Source of the DNA: DASUNP01 sp963728545
GTDB lineage: Bacteria; Acidobacteriota; Blastocatellia; UBA7656
Length of the DNA: 64,000 bases
Assembly (NCBI GenBank): GCA_963728545.1
Contig: CAVSKO010000003.1
Location: 2,976,001 to 3,040,000 of the forward strand
Reading direction: 5' to 3'
Shown here: positions 54,324 through 62,886 of the stretch, piece by piece
How positions within the stretch are numbered: position 1 is the first letter of the stretch
Layout of the letters: every line of letters starts with the position of its first letter
The notes under the pieces: generated by a model
Seen by the model: the letters and a program-made list of their open reading frames with translations, nothing else
Database searches by the model: none
Told to the model about the DNA's origin: nothing
Position numbers and translations under genes: made by a program

Positions 54324-56786
54324 ATGGCATACGAAATAATCGGAGATGAAAGAGCCGATCTGTCTGCGAGCACCAGGGCCTGGTTAGACGAAGCGCTTCA
54401 TCGCTATGCAAGGTACACGCTGGGGAAAAAATGGGCAGACCTGTCGAAGCGCGACATGCTGCTGGCGCTGACGCTTGCGGTGAGGGAGCGACTGCTGGAT
54501 GCGATGATCGAAACCGAAGAGCGATACTCGCAGGCCGACGCCAAGCGTATTTATTACCTCTCATTGGAATTCTTGATAGGCCGCTCGCTTGAAAACAACC
54601 TTTGCAACTTAGGGATACTCGACGAAACCCGCGAGACGCTCGGGGGTCTCGGTTTCGATTTTGAAGAGGTGGAAGAGCGGGAGCCTGACGCGGCGCTTGG
54701 CAACGGCGGTCTGGGTCGGCTGGCCGCATGCTTTCTTGATTCTATGGCCACGCTCGGGATGCCGGGCTACGGTTACGGCATCAGCTACGAGTATGGGTTG
54801 TTTAAACAGGAGATTCAAAACGGCTATCAGAAAGAGAAGCCCGATCACTGGCTGGCGCAGGGGAGTCCCTGGAGAATCGAGCGCCCGGACGAAGCCTGCC
54901 GCATACCTATCTTCGGGCGAATCGAACAGACGGATGGAGGGACTTCCACGTCGTGGGTCGATCAAAGGGAGATTGTCGGCGTTCCGCGCGACATGCTGAT
55001 TGTAGGCTACGGCGCCCGCACGGTTAATTGTCTAAGACTCTATTCGGCCCGCTCTTCGCAAGAGTTCGACATGGATATATTCAACCAGGGAGATTACCTC
55101 AAAGCCGTCGAGCAGCAGATAAATATCGAAACTATTTCGAAAGTCCTCTACCCTTCAGACTCCGTCTTATCGGGCCGGAGGCTTCGACTGATGCAGGAGT
55201 ATTTTCTGGTCGCCTGCGCCATCAAAGACATCCTCCGAAATTACGAGAAGAAACTCTCAAGCTTTGACAAGTTTTCGTCAAAGGTCGCCATACAGCTCAA
55301 CGACACACACCCCGCGCTCGCCGTAGCAGAGTTAATGCGCACGCTGACGGACGAGAAGGGCCTGGAGTGGGACGCCGCCTGGAAGATCACAGTCGAAACT
55401 GTGGGCTTCACAAATCACACGCTGCTGCCCGAAGCTTTAGAGAAATGGCCCGTCTCCTTGCTTGAACACGTCCTGCCGCGCCACTTGCAGATCATACAGG
55501 AGATAGATGCTCGTTTCCTCGCACACGTCGCAACCGTCTGGCCCGGCGACGACGAGCGATTGAAGAGGATGTCGATAATCGCCGACGGGGAAGAAAAACA
55601 TGCGCGCATGGCGCACCTGGCCATAGTAGGCTCGCATTCCGTCAACGGCGTGAGCGAGCTTCACACGCGGCTGGTCAAACAATCGCTCGCCTCGGACTTT
55701 TATGAGCTTTGGCCCGAAAGGTTTAACAACAAGACGAACGGAGTTACCCCTCGCCGTTGGCTGCTCAAGTCTAATCCGAGGCTCGCAGAATTGATTACAA
55801 AGATGATAGGCGAAGGGTGGATCACCGACCTTGAACAGCTCCGCGAGCTGGAGCCCTACGCGGATGTGACCCAGTTTCAAATGGAATTCTGCAAGATCAA
55901 GTTCGAAAATAAACAGAGACTGGCAAAGATCATAGCCGACACAACGGGCGTGATCGTAGACCCCTCGTCGCTGTTCGACATACAGGTCAAGCGAATACAC
56001 GAATACAAGCGCCAGTTGCTAAACGTCATGCGCATAATCAACGAGTACCTTTGCATAATCGAAGATCGGCGCGAGCCTGTCGTGCCGCGCACGTACGTCT
56101 TTGCGGGCAAGGCGGCGCCGAGCTACTGGGCGGCCAAGCAGATCATCAAGCTGATTAACAGTGTAGCTACGGTCATCAACAACGACCCGCGCGTGGACGG
56201 GCAGATCAAAGTCGTATTCATACCCGATTACCGCGTATCGCTTGCCGAGCACATATTCCCCGCCGCAGACCTCTCTGAGCAGATCTCGACCGCAGGCATG
56301 GAGGCTTCGGGGACTGGAAACATGAAGTTCGCCATGAACGGCGCGTTGACCATAGGCACGCTCGACGGGGCGAATATCGAAATTCAAGAAGAGGTGGGCG
56401 AAGAGAATATATTTATCTTCGGGCTGAGGGCCGAAGAGATTCAGCGGCACCGGGCCGAGGGCAGTTATAATCCGTACGATTTTTATAACAGCGACCGCAG
56501 GCTTCGCCGCGTGATGGACAGCTTCAACTCGAACATACTCTACCCGCCGGAGCCGGGGCTTTTCGGATGGTTGTACCAGACGATACTCCATAACGGAGAT
56601 TACTATTTTCACCTGGCCGACCTGGGGTCTTACATAGAGACTCAGGAGAGAGTCGGGGAAGAGTTCAAAGACCGCGCGAACTGGGCGCGGAAGGCCATTT
56701 TGAACACGGCGCGGGTAGGTAAATTCTCAAGCGACCGGACGGTCCTCGAATACGCGAAAGACATCTGGGGGATAAAGAGTTTCTAA
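54324..56786 (+). CDS. glgP: Glycogen/alpha-glucan phosphorylase
   Basis: 820 aa, the usual length for GT35 phosphorylases. N-terminal YYLSLEFLIGRSLENNL and DAALGNGGLGRLAACF are standard. NDTHPALAV, ETVGFTNHTLLPEALEKW and TNGVTPRRWL follow. The pyridoxal-phosphate Lys is in GTGNMKFAMNGA, and TLDGANIEI follows it. It releases glucose-1-phosphate from glycogen, which could feed rfbF-type nucleotide-sugar synthesis, though it is not in that operon. AGGA lies 12 nt before the ATG. Confidence 0.97.
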   Translation: MAYEIIGDERADLSASTRAWLDEALHRYARYTLGKKWADLSKRDMLLALTLAVRERLLDAMIETEERYSQADAKRIYYLSLEFLIGRSLENNLCNLGILDETRETLGGLGFDFEEVEEREPDAALGNGGLGRLAACFLDSMATLGMPGYGYGISYEYGLFKQEIQNGYQKEKPDHWLAQGSPWRIERPDEACRIPIFGRIEQTDGGTSTSWVDQREIVGVPRDMLIVGYGARTVNCLRLYSARSSQEFDMDIFNQGDYLKAVEQQINIETISKVLYPSDSVLSGRRLRLMQEYFLVACAIKDILRNYEKKLSSFDKFSSKVAIQLNDTHPALAVAELMRTLTDEKGLEWDAAWKITVETVGFTNHTLLPEALEKWPVSLLEHVLPRHLQIIQEIDARFLAHVATVWPGDDERLKRMSIIADGEEKHARMAHLAIVGSHSVNGVSELHTRLVKQSLASDFYELWPERFNNKTNGVTPRRWLLKSNPRLAELITKMIGEGWITDLEQLRELEPYADVTQFQMEFCKIKFENKQRLAKIIADTTGVIVDPSSLFDIQVKRIHEYKRQLLNVMRIINEYLCIIEDRREPVVPRTYVFAGKAAPSYWAAKQIIKLINSVATVINNDPRVDGQIKVVFIPDYRVSLAEHIFPAADLSEQISTAGMEASGTGNMKFAMNGALTIGTLDGANIEIQEEVGEENIFIFGLRAEEIQRHRAEGSYNPYDFYNSDRRLRRVMDSFNSNILYPPEPGLFGWLYQTILHNGDYYFHLADLGSYIETQERVGEEFKDRANWARKAILNTARVGKFSSDRTVLEYAKDIWGIKSF

Positions 56787-56805
56787 ATCGGAGAGGGTTC
56801 GAAGA

Positions 56806-58254
56806 TTATAGACATCTCAGCAGAGAGCACAGAGCGGGCGCAGAGAGAAGCGTCTTCTCCGCGCCCGCTCTGTGCTCTCTGCGTCTGCGGCGGTGAATCT
56901 TTTTGTTTATCCATCTAGAGCGCCGACTGGTATCTTGCTCGCCTCTTTGCCGCGTTTCTCGTTCAACGAATGAAAGCAAGACCATTCCTATAACAAAGAA
57001 CGCTCCGACTGAGAGTATCGCGGGGCGCTGGCTTCCGGTCACTTGCGAAACGGTGCCGAATACTATGGGGCCGAGGAAAGCCAGCGCTTTTCCGGCAATG
57101 CCTAGAAAGCCGAAAAACTCTGCGGCGTTCTGCTTAGGTGTAAACAGCGCAAGCAGACTGCGCGTGACCGACTGGCACGACCCCATGCCAATGCCGGCGA
57201 GCGCGGCGACAACATAAAAACTCGTCTTTGAATAAGCGAAATACGCCAGCACGACTGCGGCTATCCAGATGGTCAACGAGATAAAGATAGTGCGCTTCTG
57301 GCCTATGCGGTCCGCGATCCATCCGAACGAAAACGCGCCCGCCGCCGCCACCACGTTCATGGCTATGAACAGTATAGCTACGTCATCTCCCGTGAACCCT
57401 ATGGTATCGGTCGCATAGAGCGCGGCAAAGTAAATCACCGTCACGATGCCGTCGTTATAAACAAGAAAGGCTATCAGCAGTTTGAACAGATCTTTGTATT
57501 GCCGTATGTGGCGAAGCGTCTGTTTGAGCTGGCGAAAGCCCATCGTCAAATAGCTCTCGCCTTTGGGCAACGGCTTGGGCACACTACGGTCCTTGAGAAA
57601 TAAAAAAGTCGGGATAACCATTATGGCGTAGTACGTGGCTACGAATACGGGTATGAATCGGGAGAGCGAAATCTCCTCGGGAGTCGGGTTGTCGCCAACG
57701 CCTTTTGAGAGCTTCAAAACGTAGCAGATTCCCACGGCGACAAGACCGCTCAGATAACCCAATGCCCACTTGCGCCCGGAGATTCGCCCTGCGTTCGACT
57801 CGTTCGAGATGCCGGGAAGAAAGCTGTCTATGAATACGCCTCCGCCTGCGAACCCCACGTTGGCGATTATGTAAAGCACAAGTCCGAGCGTGGCCATGCC
57901 CGGCCCCACAAAATAGAGAGTGGCCGTAAAGAAGACGATTATAACAGCGCAGGCTGCGAGGAATTTTTTCCGGCTGCCCGAATAATCGGCTATTGCGCCA
58001 AGTATCGGCGCAAGCAACGCGACTATGATCTCTGAGATCGATGCCGCGACTCCCCACAGGAAATCGCCTTTGAGTCCCCACAAAACATCCGGATTCGGCG
58101 GGTCGCCTACGACGACCTTGCTGAAATATGGGGCGTAGAGCGCAGTGACTATGATCGTGGTAAAAGCCGAATCCGCCACGTCGTACATGCACCAGCTGAA
58201 GATCTCTTTTTTTGTTACGGGCGTGGCGTCAGTTTGCTCAACCGTGGTTGCCAT
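56806..58254 (-). CDS. MFS transporter, UMF1/ATG22-like
   Basis: 482 aa from the ATG at 58254, 8 nt after GAGG; the codon before it is TTG. Twelve helices with the family start KKEIFSWCMYDVADSAFTT and FIDSFLPGISNE, RISGRKWALGYLSG. The protein should end near FVERETRQRGEQ. The last 30 residues (from IHRRRRREHRAG) are translated from palindromic repeat copy C, so the C-terminus has been replaced or extended by the repeat. Such transporters may export amino acids or other small molecules; the substrate is unknown. Confidence 0.9.
   Translation of the reverse strand: MATTVEQTDATPVTKKEIFSWCMYDVADSAFTTIIVTALYAPYFSKVVVGDPPNPDVLWGLKGDFLWGVAASISEIIVALLAPILGAIADYSGSRKKFLAACAVIIVFFTATLYFVGPGMATLGLVLYIIANVGFAGGGVFIDSFLPGISNESNAGRISGRKWALGYLSGLVAVGICYVLKLSKGVGDNPTPEEISLSRFIPVFVATYYAIMVIPTFLFLKDRSVPKPLPKGESYLTMGFRQLKQTLRHIRQYKDLFKLLIAFLVYNDGIVTVIYFAALYATDTIGFTGDDVAILFIAMNVVAAAGAFSFGWIADRIGQKRTIFISLTIWIAAVVLAYFAYSKTSFYVVAALAGIGMGSCQSVTRSLLALFTPKQNAAEFFGFLGIAGKALAFLGPIVFGTVSQVTGSQRPAILSVGAFFVIGMVLLSFVERETRQRGEQDTSRRSRWINKKIHRRRRREHRAGAEKTLLSAPALCSLLRCL
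56817..56897. repeat. Palindromic repeat, copy C
   Basis: A diverged copy of the CACCGCAGAG family: left arm GCAGAGAGCACAGAGCGGGCGC and right arm GCGCCCGCTCTGTGCTCTCTGC with a short loop around AGAGAAGCGTCTTCTCC, ending GCGGCGGTGA. It lies between the convergent glgP and transporter genes and supplies the transporter stop codon. Confidence 0.9.
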
Positions 58255-58278
58255 CAATAGACCTCGCGCTTTGGAAAG

Positions 58279-58316
58279 AAAAAAAACTCAGGCCGGTGTG
58301 TAAGTCCGGCGCTGAG
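58279..58316 (-). terminator. Rho-independent terminator of the Nfu gene
   Basis: On the minus strand, CTCAGCGCCGG and CCGGCCTGAG pair around a TACACA-type loop and are followed by a run of eight T. It lies 45 nt after the Nfu stop and just before the transporter gene start. Confidence 0.85.
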
Positions 58317-58361
58317 CTTTTAATAGAATCGATTTAATCGATTTGCTTTAACCCCTTTCGG

Positions 58362-58955
58362 TCATTTAGAAGGAGCGTAAAAAGGGTTCTGCCCAGAGGC
58401 ATGATCCGTCGTGTCGAAGATTTCACGGACCTGCGGAACATTGTCGCGAATCAGCCGCTCGATGCCCATCTTCAACGTGACATCAGCCGCGCCGCAGCCC
58501 TGGCATCCGCCGCCCATGCGTATGAAGATATTATCATCCTGAACATCGAGTAACTCTACAAAGCCGCCGTGAGAAGCCACGCCCGGGTTTATCTGGTCAT
58601 CGAGAATCTGCTGCACCTTTTGCCTCAAAATAGAAGCAGAGAGCAACTGGCCTTCGGGAATTTCAGGCGGCGGGTTCAGAAAGTTGCGAATGGCCGCGCC
58701 TATGCGCTTGCCGATCTGCCGCCAATCTTCCTGGCCCGATTGCGTCACTTCGACTTCGTAGCCGTTAAGCGCAACCTTTTTTATGCCAGGTATTCGGAAT
58801 ATGCTATCGGCCAGCTTATTGGCCTTCGCTTGCTCGGCATCGCTGAACGAGTCAGCGCCGGAATGAACGGGTCGATCAACCGTAAACATGCAAACGTGTA
58901 TGTCGTTTTTATCGACTTCGGCTCGAATCTGTATATTGGGATTTGTCGCACTCAT
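58362..58955 (-). CDS. Nfu-type iron-sulfur cluster carrier
   Basis: 197 aa. The N-terminal half (about 1-95; VHSGADSFSDAEQAKANKLADSIF, IPGIKKV) matches the Nfu N-terminal domain. The C-terminal half is a NifU-like domain (INPGVASHGGFVELLDV) with the cluster-binding CQGC in GGGCQGCGAADVTLK. It accepts and delivers 4Fe-4S clusters. Its neighbour is a radical SAM enzyme, which needs such a cluster, so functional coupling is possible. Confidence 0.94.
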   Translation of the reverse strand: MSATNPNIQIRAEVDKNDIHVCMFTVDRPVHSGADSFSDAEQAKANKLADSIFRIPGIKKVALNGYEVEVTQSGQEDWRQIGKRIGAAIRNFLNPPPEIPEGQLLSASILRQKVQQILDDQINPGVASHGGFVELLDVQDDNIFIRMGGGCQGCGAADVTLKMGIERLIRDNVPQVREIFDTTDHASGQNPFYAPSK

Positions 58956-58992
58956 AAACTTGGCCCTCCAACTATCATTCTAAAGGATTAGG

Positions 58993-59061
58993 GATTAGGG
59001 ATGAAAGATGAAAAAGATTTCAAACCGTGAATTTGCGATCAGGACTTATTCATCCCTAATC
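58993..59061. repeat. Inverted ATTAGGGATGAA repeat
   Basis: GATTAGGGATGAA (58993-59005) and TTCATCCCTAATC (59049-59061) are a perfect 13-bp inverted repeat. Further near-copies (GGATTAGG before it, CCTTCATACTTCATCC after it) extend it imperfectly. It lies between the Nfu and radical SAM genes. Confidence 0.75.
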
Positions 59062-59080
59062 CTTCATACTTCATCCATTC

Positions 59081-60550
59081 TTAAACTTCCGATCTCTTTT
59101 CAAGGGGACCAAACTGGTCCCGCGTAGGCTCAGCTCAGCAGAACCACGCTTCGGTCAAGCGTGGCGGGCGCGCTCTGAGATGTGAAATATCAGGCGCAAC
59201 TCGCCGCGCAATCACATCGCCTCGCGCCGCCGAAGCCAGCTCACGGATGCAATAAAAAGTAACCATCGCATCTTCATTGCGGCTCACGGCCTGCTCTACT
59301 AACCGTGTGACCTTTTGGTGCAGATGATCCATCGCGGGATCAGGGTGCGCCCACTCGTAAGTGAATGACTCTTGATTCAACTGCCCTAACCAGCGCGCGG
59401 TGTCGGCCCGCGCAAGCAACACCGACCCCGGCGGCACGAGCAGGCGAATTGCGTACTGCACCGTGTCTGCGTGATCGATCAATGCTTCGGCCTCTACGAA
59501 ATCGAGCACGGCGATGTAGTCGTCAATTGTAGTCCAGGGCGTGAAAGAGACAAACGTGGGGCGCATGGCAATCCCCGCCGCGCTCAAAATATTCAACGCC
59601 TCGTAAACATCCGTACCGGTGTGGCCTTTTTCAAGGTGAGCGAGCACGTGGTCGCTCAGGGATTCGACAGCGGAGACTACGAAAATGCAGCCCAGCCGGG
59701 CAAGCTCAGGAAACGTGTCCCTGTGTTTTATTATGTGCTCGACTTTCGCCGTGAAATCAAAAGTGATCTCGGGAAACTCTTCGTGCAAGGCGCGCGCGAT
59801 GCGAAGCGCGTGCGAAGGGCCGTTTAGAAAATCCGGGTCGCCGAACGTTATGTGGCGCGCGCCGTCTCGGACGAGCGAGCGAATCTCCTCTCGAACCGTC
59901 TCTTTCGGGATGACAAAGAAGCGACCGTCATAGACGGGCGGAATCGGGCAATGCGTGCAGCGGTGGAGGCAGCCGCGACTGGCTTCAACATAGCCCGTCA
60001 GTCGCTCCTCATTTTTAAACTCTAAGCGCGCGTAGCGGTCAAGTCCGGGCAAGAGGCTGCGGTCAGGCACGGGAAAGTTCAGACGTGAAAGCGTGGGAGG
60101 CGACACGTCGGCTTTAGTGCTCACCCCTTCGATGTTTATCGCTTCGCCATCGTCGAGCGAACGGATTAATGCGAGCATCGCTTCTTCAAATTCGCCGCCG
60201 ATCACCGAATCGGCTACGGTTTCGAGCAAGTAGTCGGTGTTGAGCGATGCGTACAACCCATAAAAGCAGATGTGGCACGCGGGGTTTATGCGGCGAACCT
60301 CCTGGGCCACTCGCAGACCCAATCTGAGGGCCGTGTGCATGGGGACCGAGATGCCTGCGAATCGAGCGCGCTCAACTCGTTTCGGGTCGAACCCTTCGAC
60401 CGAAACATCCATCGCCGAGGCGTGGTATCCTGCGCGGCTCAAAAAACCCATAGGCATTGAAATGCCCGAGGGCTGATGCCCAAGCTCATAGCAAGAGATC
60501 AACAGTATCGATTCGCTTTGTCGGTCTAATTGAAGCATTGCTCTTAACAT
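59081..60550 (-). CDS. B12-binding radical SAM selenoprotein with CUAEP tail
   Basis: The frame from 60550 meets TGA at 59137-59135 right after TEAWFC. If the TGA is decoded as selenocysteine the frame continues to TAA at 59083-59081, giving C-U-A-E-P-TRDQFGPLEKRSEV at the end (489 residues). A known radical SAM family carries exactly this CUAEP or CCAEP tail. The N-terminal 130 residues are cobalamin-binding-like (SILLISCYELGHQPSGISMP). The radical SAM core has CLHRCTHC for the 4Fe-4S cluster, then ITFGDPDFLNGP. A SECIS-like hairpin follows the TGA. The upstream partner is an ATP-grasp enzyme (33-nt gap). A second in-frame ATG at 60538 is an alternative start. Confidence 0.9.
59105..59121 (-). 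promoter_or_regulatory. Bacterial SECIS-like hairpin
   Basis: On the minus strand GGGACCA-GTT-TGGTCCC begins 13 nt after the TGA codon. It forms a 7-bp stem (or 6 bp with an AGUUU loop) with GU in the apical loop, as in bacterial SECIS elements read by SelB. No T-run follows, which argues against a terminator. Confidence 0.75.
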
Positions 60551-60583
60551 CGTAAGCGTTCAGCGCGGGGTAAGCAACGCGCT

Positions 60584-61813
60584 CTACTCGATAATGAATC
60601 GGAGCCGGTTGTGAGCTTCGCGCAACGCAGCCTCAACGGCATCGGGCGACGCGGCGCGGCTGAAGATAAAACCGAGATAGCTCGCGCCTTCCGGCGGCGG
60701 CGCTATCTGTTGCGTTATGTGAGATGTGATTATTACGTCTTCAATGTCAGTGACCTGTCTGGCGTCATCAAGCCCCGCGACTTCGCGCAGCACGCCCGGG
60801 CGCGGTATCGGTATCATCATCACGCCTGCTGCTAAAGTTTCGCGCTCAAGTTTGTCATCCCGACCGAGCGCGTGTCGGAGAATCATCTCTTCGAGCGAAA
60901 CGTCCTGTCCGAACCTGAGCGCGCGCGAGCAAAGGCCGCCGATAGCGCGCGCCGCAACTTCGATGACCCAGGCCCCCCGGTCATTGACGCGCAGCTCCGC
61001 ATGAACAGGCCCGCGAGTAAGCCCCATCGCCCGCACGGCAGCGGCGGTAGTTGTTTCTATCTCTTTTTGGACGCTTTCGGGCAATCGCGAAGGCGTGACG
61101 TAGATAGTCTCTTCAAAAAACGGCCCGTCTAACGGATCGGGCTTATCGAATATCGCAAGCACGCGCACATCACCGTCTGACACCAGCCCTTCGACGGCAA
61201 CCTCTTTGCCCGGTATAAACTCTTCGGCGAGCGCACGCCGCGCCGCCGCGCCGCCGCGCCGTGCGACATCTTTTTTCTCAACTATCTTTTCGAGCCGCTC
61301 GACGGCGCGCAAGAATTCCGCTTCGTTGTCTGCGCGCATCACGCCGCGACTCGTAGACAAAAAGACGGGCTTTACGACGCAAGGATAAGAGATTTGCTTG
61401 CTGATTTCCGCAAGGTCTTCATCGAGGGAAAAGTGCCGGTAGCGCGGCACGCGCACGCTAGCGCGGCTCAACACTTCTCGCATCAGGAATTTATTTTTTG
61501 CCGCGCGAACAGATTCTACGGAGTTGTGATCGAGCGCGAGCGCGCGAGCAATCGAAGCGGCGATGACCGCCGTGTCTTCGTCTACGGGGATAACGGCGTT
61601 AACAGGGAACCCGCGAGCGAACTCTGCCGCTTCGCGCCCGGCCTTTTCCGGGTCTAAGAAATCTAGTGTGAGCAGCCCCGCCGGATTTTTTTGAGCCAGG
61701 GTGCTGGGCTGTTCAGAAGCGGCGACCACTTCCACGCCCAGCTTCATCGCCGCGTCTATAAAGGCTTTGGTGCGGTAGGTAGTTGTGGGCAAAAGCAAGA
61801 GAAGGCGCGGCAT
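60584..61813 (-). CDS. ATP-grasp family ligase
   Basis: 409 aa. An N-terminal pre-ATP-grasp region (LLLLPTTTYRTKAFIDAAMKLG), then the ATP-grasp core: KNKFLMREVLSRASVRVPRY, PCVVKPVFLSTSRGV (nucleotide Lys and loop), EEFIPGKEVAVEGLV, HAELRVNDRGAWVIEVAARAIGG (metal-binding Glu and Asn-like region). The C-terminal part (GVMMIPIPRPGVLREV) resembles that of L-amino-acid ligases and BacD-like enzymes. It probably forms an amide bond between two small carboxylate and amine substrates. It is encoded 2 nt after the small-protein gene and just before the radical SAM selenoprotein. Confidence 0.93.
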   Translation of the reverse strand: MPRLLLLLPTTTYRTKAFIDAAMKLGVEVVAASEQPSTLAQKNPAGLLTLDFLDPEKAGREAAEFARGFPVNAVIPVDEDTAVIAASIARALALDHNSVESVRAAKNKFLMREVLSRASVRVPRYRHFSLDEDLAEISKQISYPCVVKPVFLSTSRGVMRADNEAEFLRAVERLEKIVEKKDVARRGGAAARRALAEEFIPGKEVAVEGLVSDGDVRVLAIFDKPDPLDGPFFEETIYVTPSRLPESVQKEIETTTAAAVRAMGLTRGPVHAELRVNDRGAWVIEVAARAIGGLCSRALRFGQDVSLEEMILRHALGRDDKLERETLAAGVMMIPIPRPGVLREVAGLDDARQVTDIEDVIITSHITQQIAPPPEGASYLGFIFSRAASPDAVEAALREAHNRLRFIIE

Positions 61814-61815
61814 AG

Positions 61816-62125
61816 CTATTTAACTATAATCAGCGATGCGCGCTTACGCCAACTTGCCGGCACATATCGAGCACAGGGCAGGTAGAGCAGCGCGGCAGCC
61901 TTTACTTGTTCAGCCAAGACTTCTTTTAGCAGCCTTCTTATCCGCGCCGCATGCATATCGGCTCTTCCCAAAGCGCCGGGGCCGGGGCCAGTCTCGCTGA
62001 AAACTGCCTGTCGAAGCCCGGTTCTCATTTTCCCACTCAATAAGTAGATAGTCATTCTCGCTTACTTCGGTCTTCGGTACAGCCAGCGCGAATGGGCCTA
62101 GTGCCGCTAGTTTTGACGCTGACAT
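61816..62125 (-). CDS. Small conserved-looking protein of unknown function, frameshifted
   Basis: From the ATG at 62125 (AAGGA just upstream): MSASKLAALGPFALAVPKTE, then VSENDYLLIEWENE. The frame then breaks, and the other frame gives GLRQAVFSETGPGPGALGRADMHAARIRRL and ends LIIVK at 61816. The 310 nt have one extra base; removing a T from plus-strand GGTTCTC (62020-62026) yields one 102-aa protein. It ends 2 nt before the ATP-grasp start, so it heads that operon. One Cys (LPCARY). It could be the substrate, a carrier or an accessory protein; I do not recognise it. Confidence 0.65.
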
Positions 62126-62155
62126 TTTCCTTGCCTTTTCAACGATAATGCCTTA

Positions 62156-62171
62156 TGTCGGGTATCCGACA
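62156..62171. promoter_or_regulatory. CRP-like 16-bp palindrome
   Basis: TGTCGGGTATCCGACA is the core of a perfect palindrome with 8-bp arms (62154-62173). It has the TGTnn-N6-nnACA shape of Crp/Fnr-family sites. It lies between the divergent small-protein/ATP-grasp operon (start 62125) and the response regulator (62293). A close copy is at 63399. Confidence 0.55.
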
Positions 62172-62292
62172 TATGCTATAGTGCATGTGTCTATTGACTC
62201 TCTGCTGGCCGCAGCTTTCGACATCTGGCCTGTACTATCGAGTATTTACCTCTTGCCGTCAGTTGCCTTACGAAAAAGGGAAAGTAACACCG

Positions 62293-62658
62293 ATGCCTGC
62301 AAAGATTCTCGTTGTAGAAGACAACCCCGATGCTCGTGAGGTTTTGGCTGCTCTTCTCGAAATCGAAGGGTTCAAGGTCTTGACCGCAGAGGATGGAATC
62401 GATGGTATCGATATTGCTCAGGCCGAATGTCCTGACCTGATTATCACCGACGTTAATATGCCTAATCTTGACGGTGTTGAGATGATTACGAGACTGCGCG
62501 AGCATCCTAAGTGCAGATGTGTGCCGATTCTGGTTTTAACTGCCTACAGCGACCTAGATAGCGCATGGGCGATCAATGCAGGAGCGAATGTGTTTATGAC
62601 TAAACCTTTTGAGTTTGGTTTGCTTAAAACCGCTGTCAAACAACTACTCAGCTTGTGA
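62293..62658 (+). CDS. Single-domain response regulator (CheY-like)
   Basis: 121 aa from the ATG at 62293; upstream in-frame ATG at 62185 lies in the promoter region. Receiver domain with acidic VVEDNPDA, phospho-Asp in LIITDVNMPNLDG, Thr/Ser switch region VLTAYSD and Lys in FMTKPF. No output domain; it signals by protein contact. A palindrome lies about 120 nt upstream. Confidence 0.93.
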   Translation: MPAKILVVEDNPDAREVLAALLEIEGFKVLTAEDGIDGIDIAQAECPDLIITDVNMPNLDGVEMITRLREHPKCRCVPILVLTAYSDLDSAWAINAGANVFMTKPFEFGLLKTAVKQLLSL

Positions 62659-62856
62659 CGGAATCGTATCAGCATTCTGTAAAGTCTTGTGTTCAAGTCC
62701 ATCACCATCCAGCCTACCAAGTAATTCCTTCTTATACAGAAGCACCTGACGCATCTCATTTAATGCTGCCGCTTCACGTCTCAGGGCTTCTAGGCGGTTT
62801 TCGATTAGCTGATCCAGAGCAACAATTTCCCTATACAAATCAACCTTGTTCGTCAT
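62644..62856 (-). CDS. Small coiled-coil protein
   Basis: 70 aa: MTNKVDLYREIVALDQLIEN then LEALRREAAALNEMRQVLLYKKELLGRL, with heptad-like Leu spacing and high charge. AGGT lies 8 nt before the ATG. The 3' end overlaps the end of the convergent response regulator by 15 nt. It lies just downstream of a codirectional stretch holding the second response regulator's stop region. No family recognised; moderately likely to be real. Confidence 0.5.
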   Translation of the reverse strand: MTNKVDLYREIVALDQLIENRLEALRREAAALNEMRQVLLYKKELLGRLDGDGLEHKTLQNADTIPSQAE

Positions 62857-62886
62857 GCTACTACCTGTGTTCTTAATGTTGTTCTG

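Noticed and set aside
59105..59121. Hairpin after the radical SAM frame as a transcription terminator
   Set aside because: No T-run follows, and its position 13 nt after the UGA with the CUAEP reading fits a SECIS element better.
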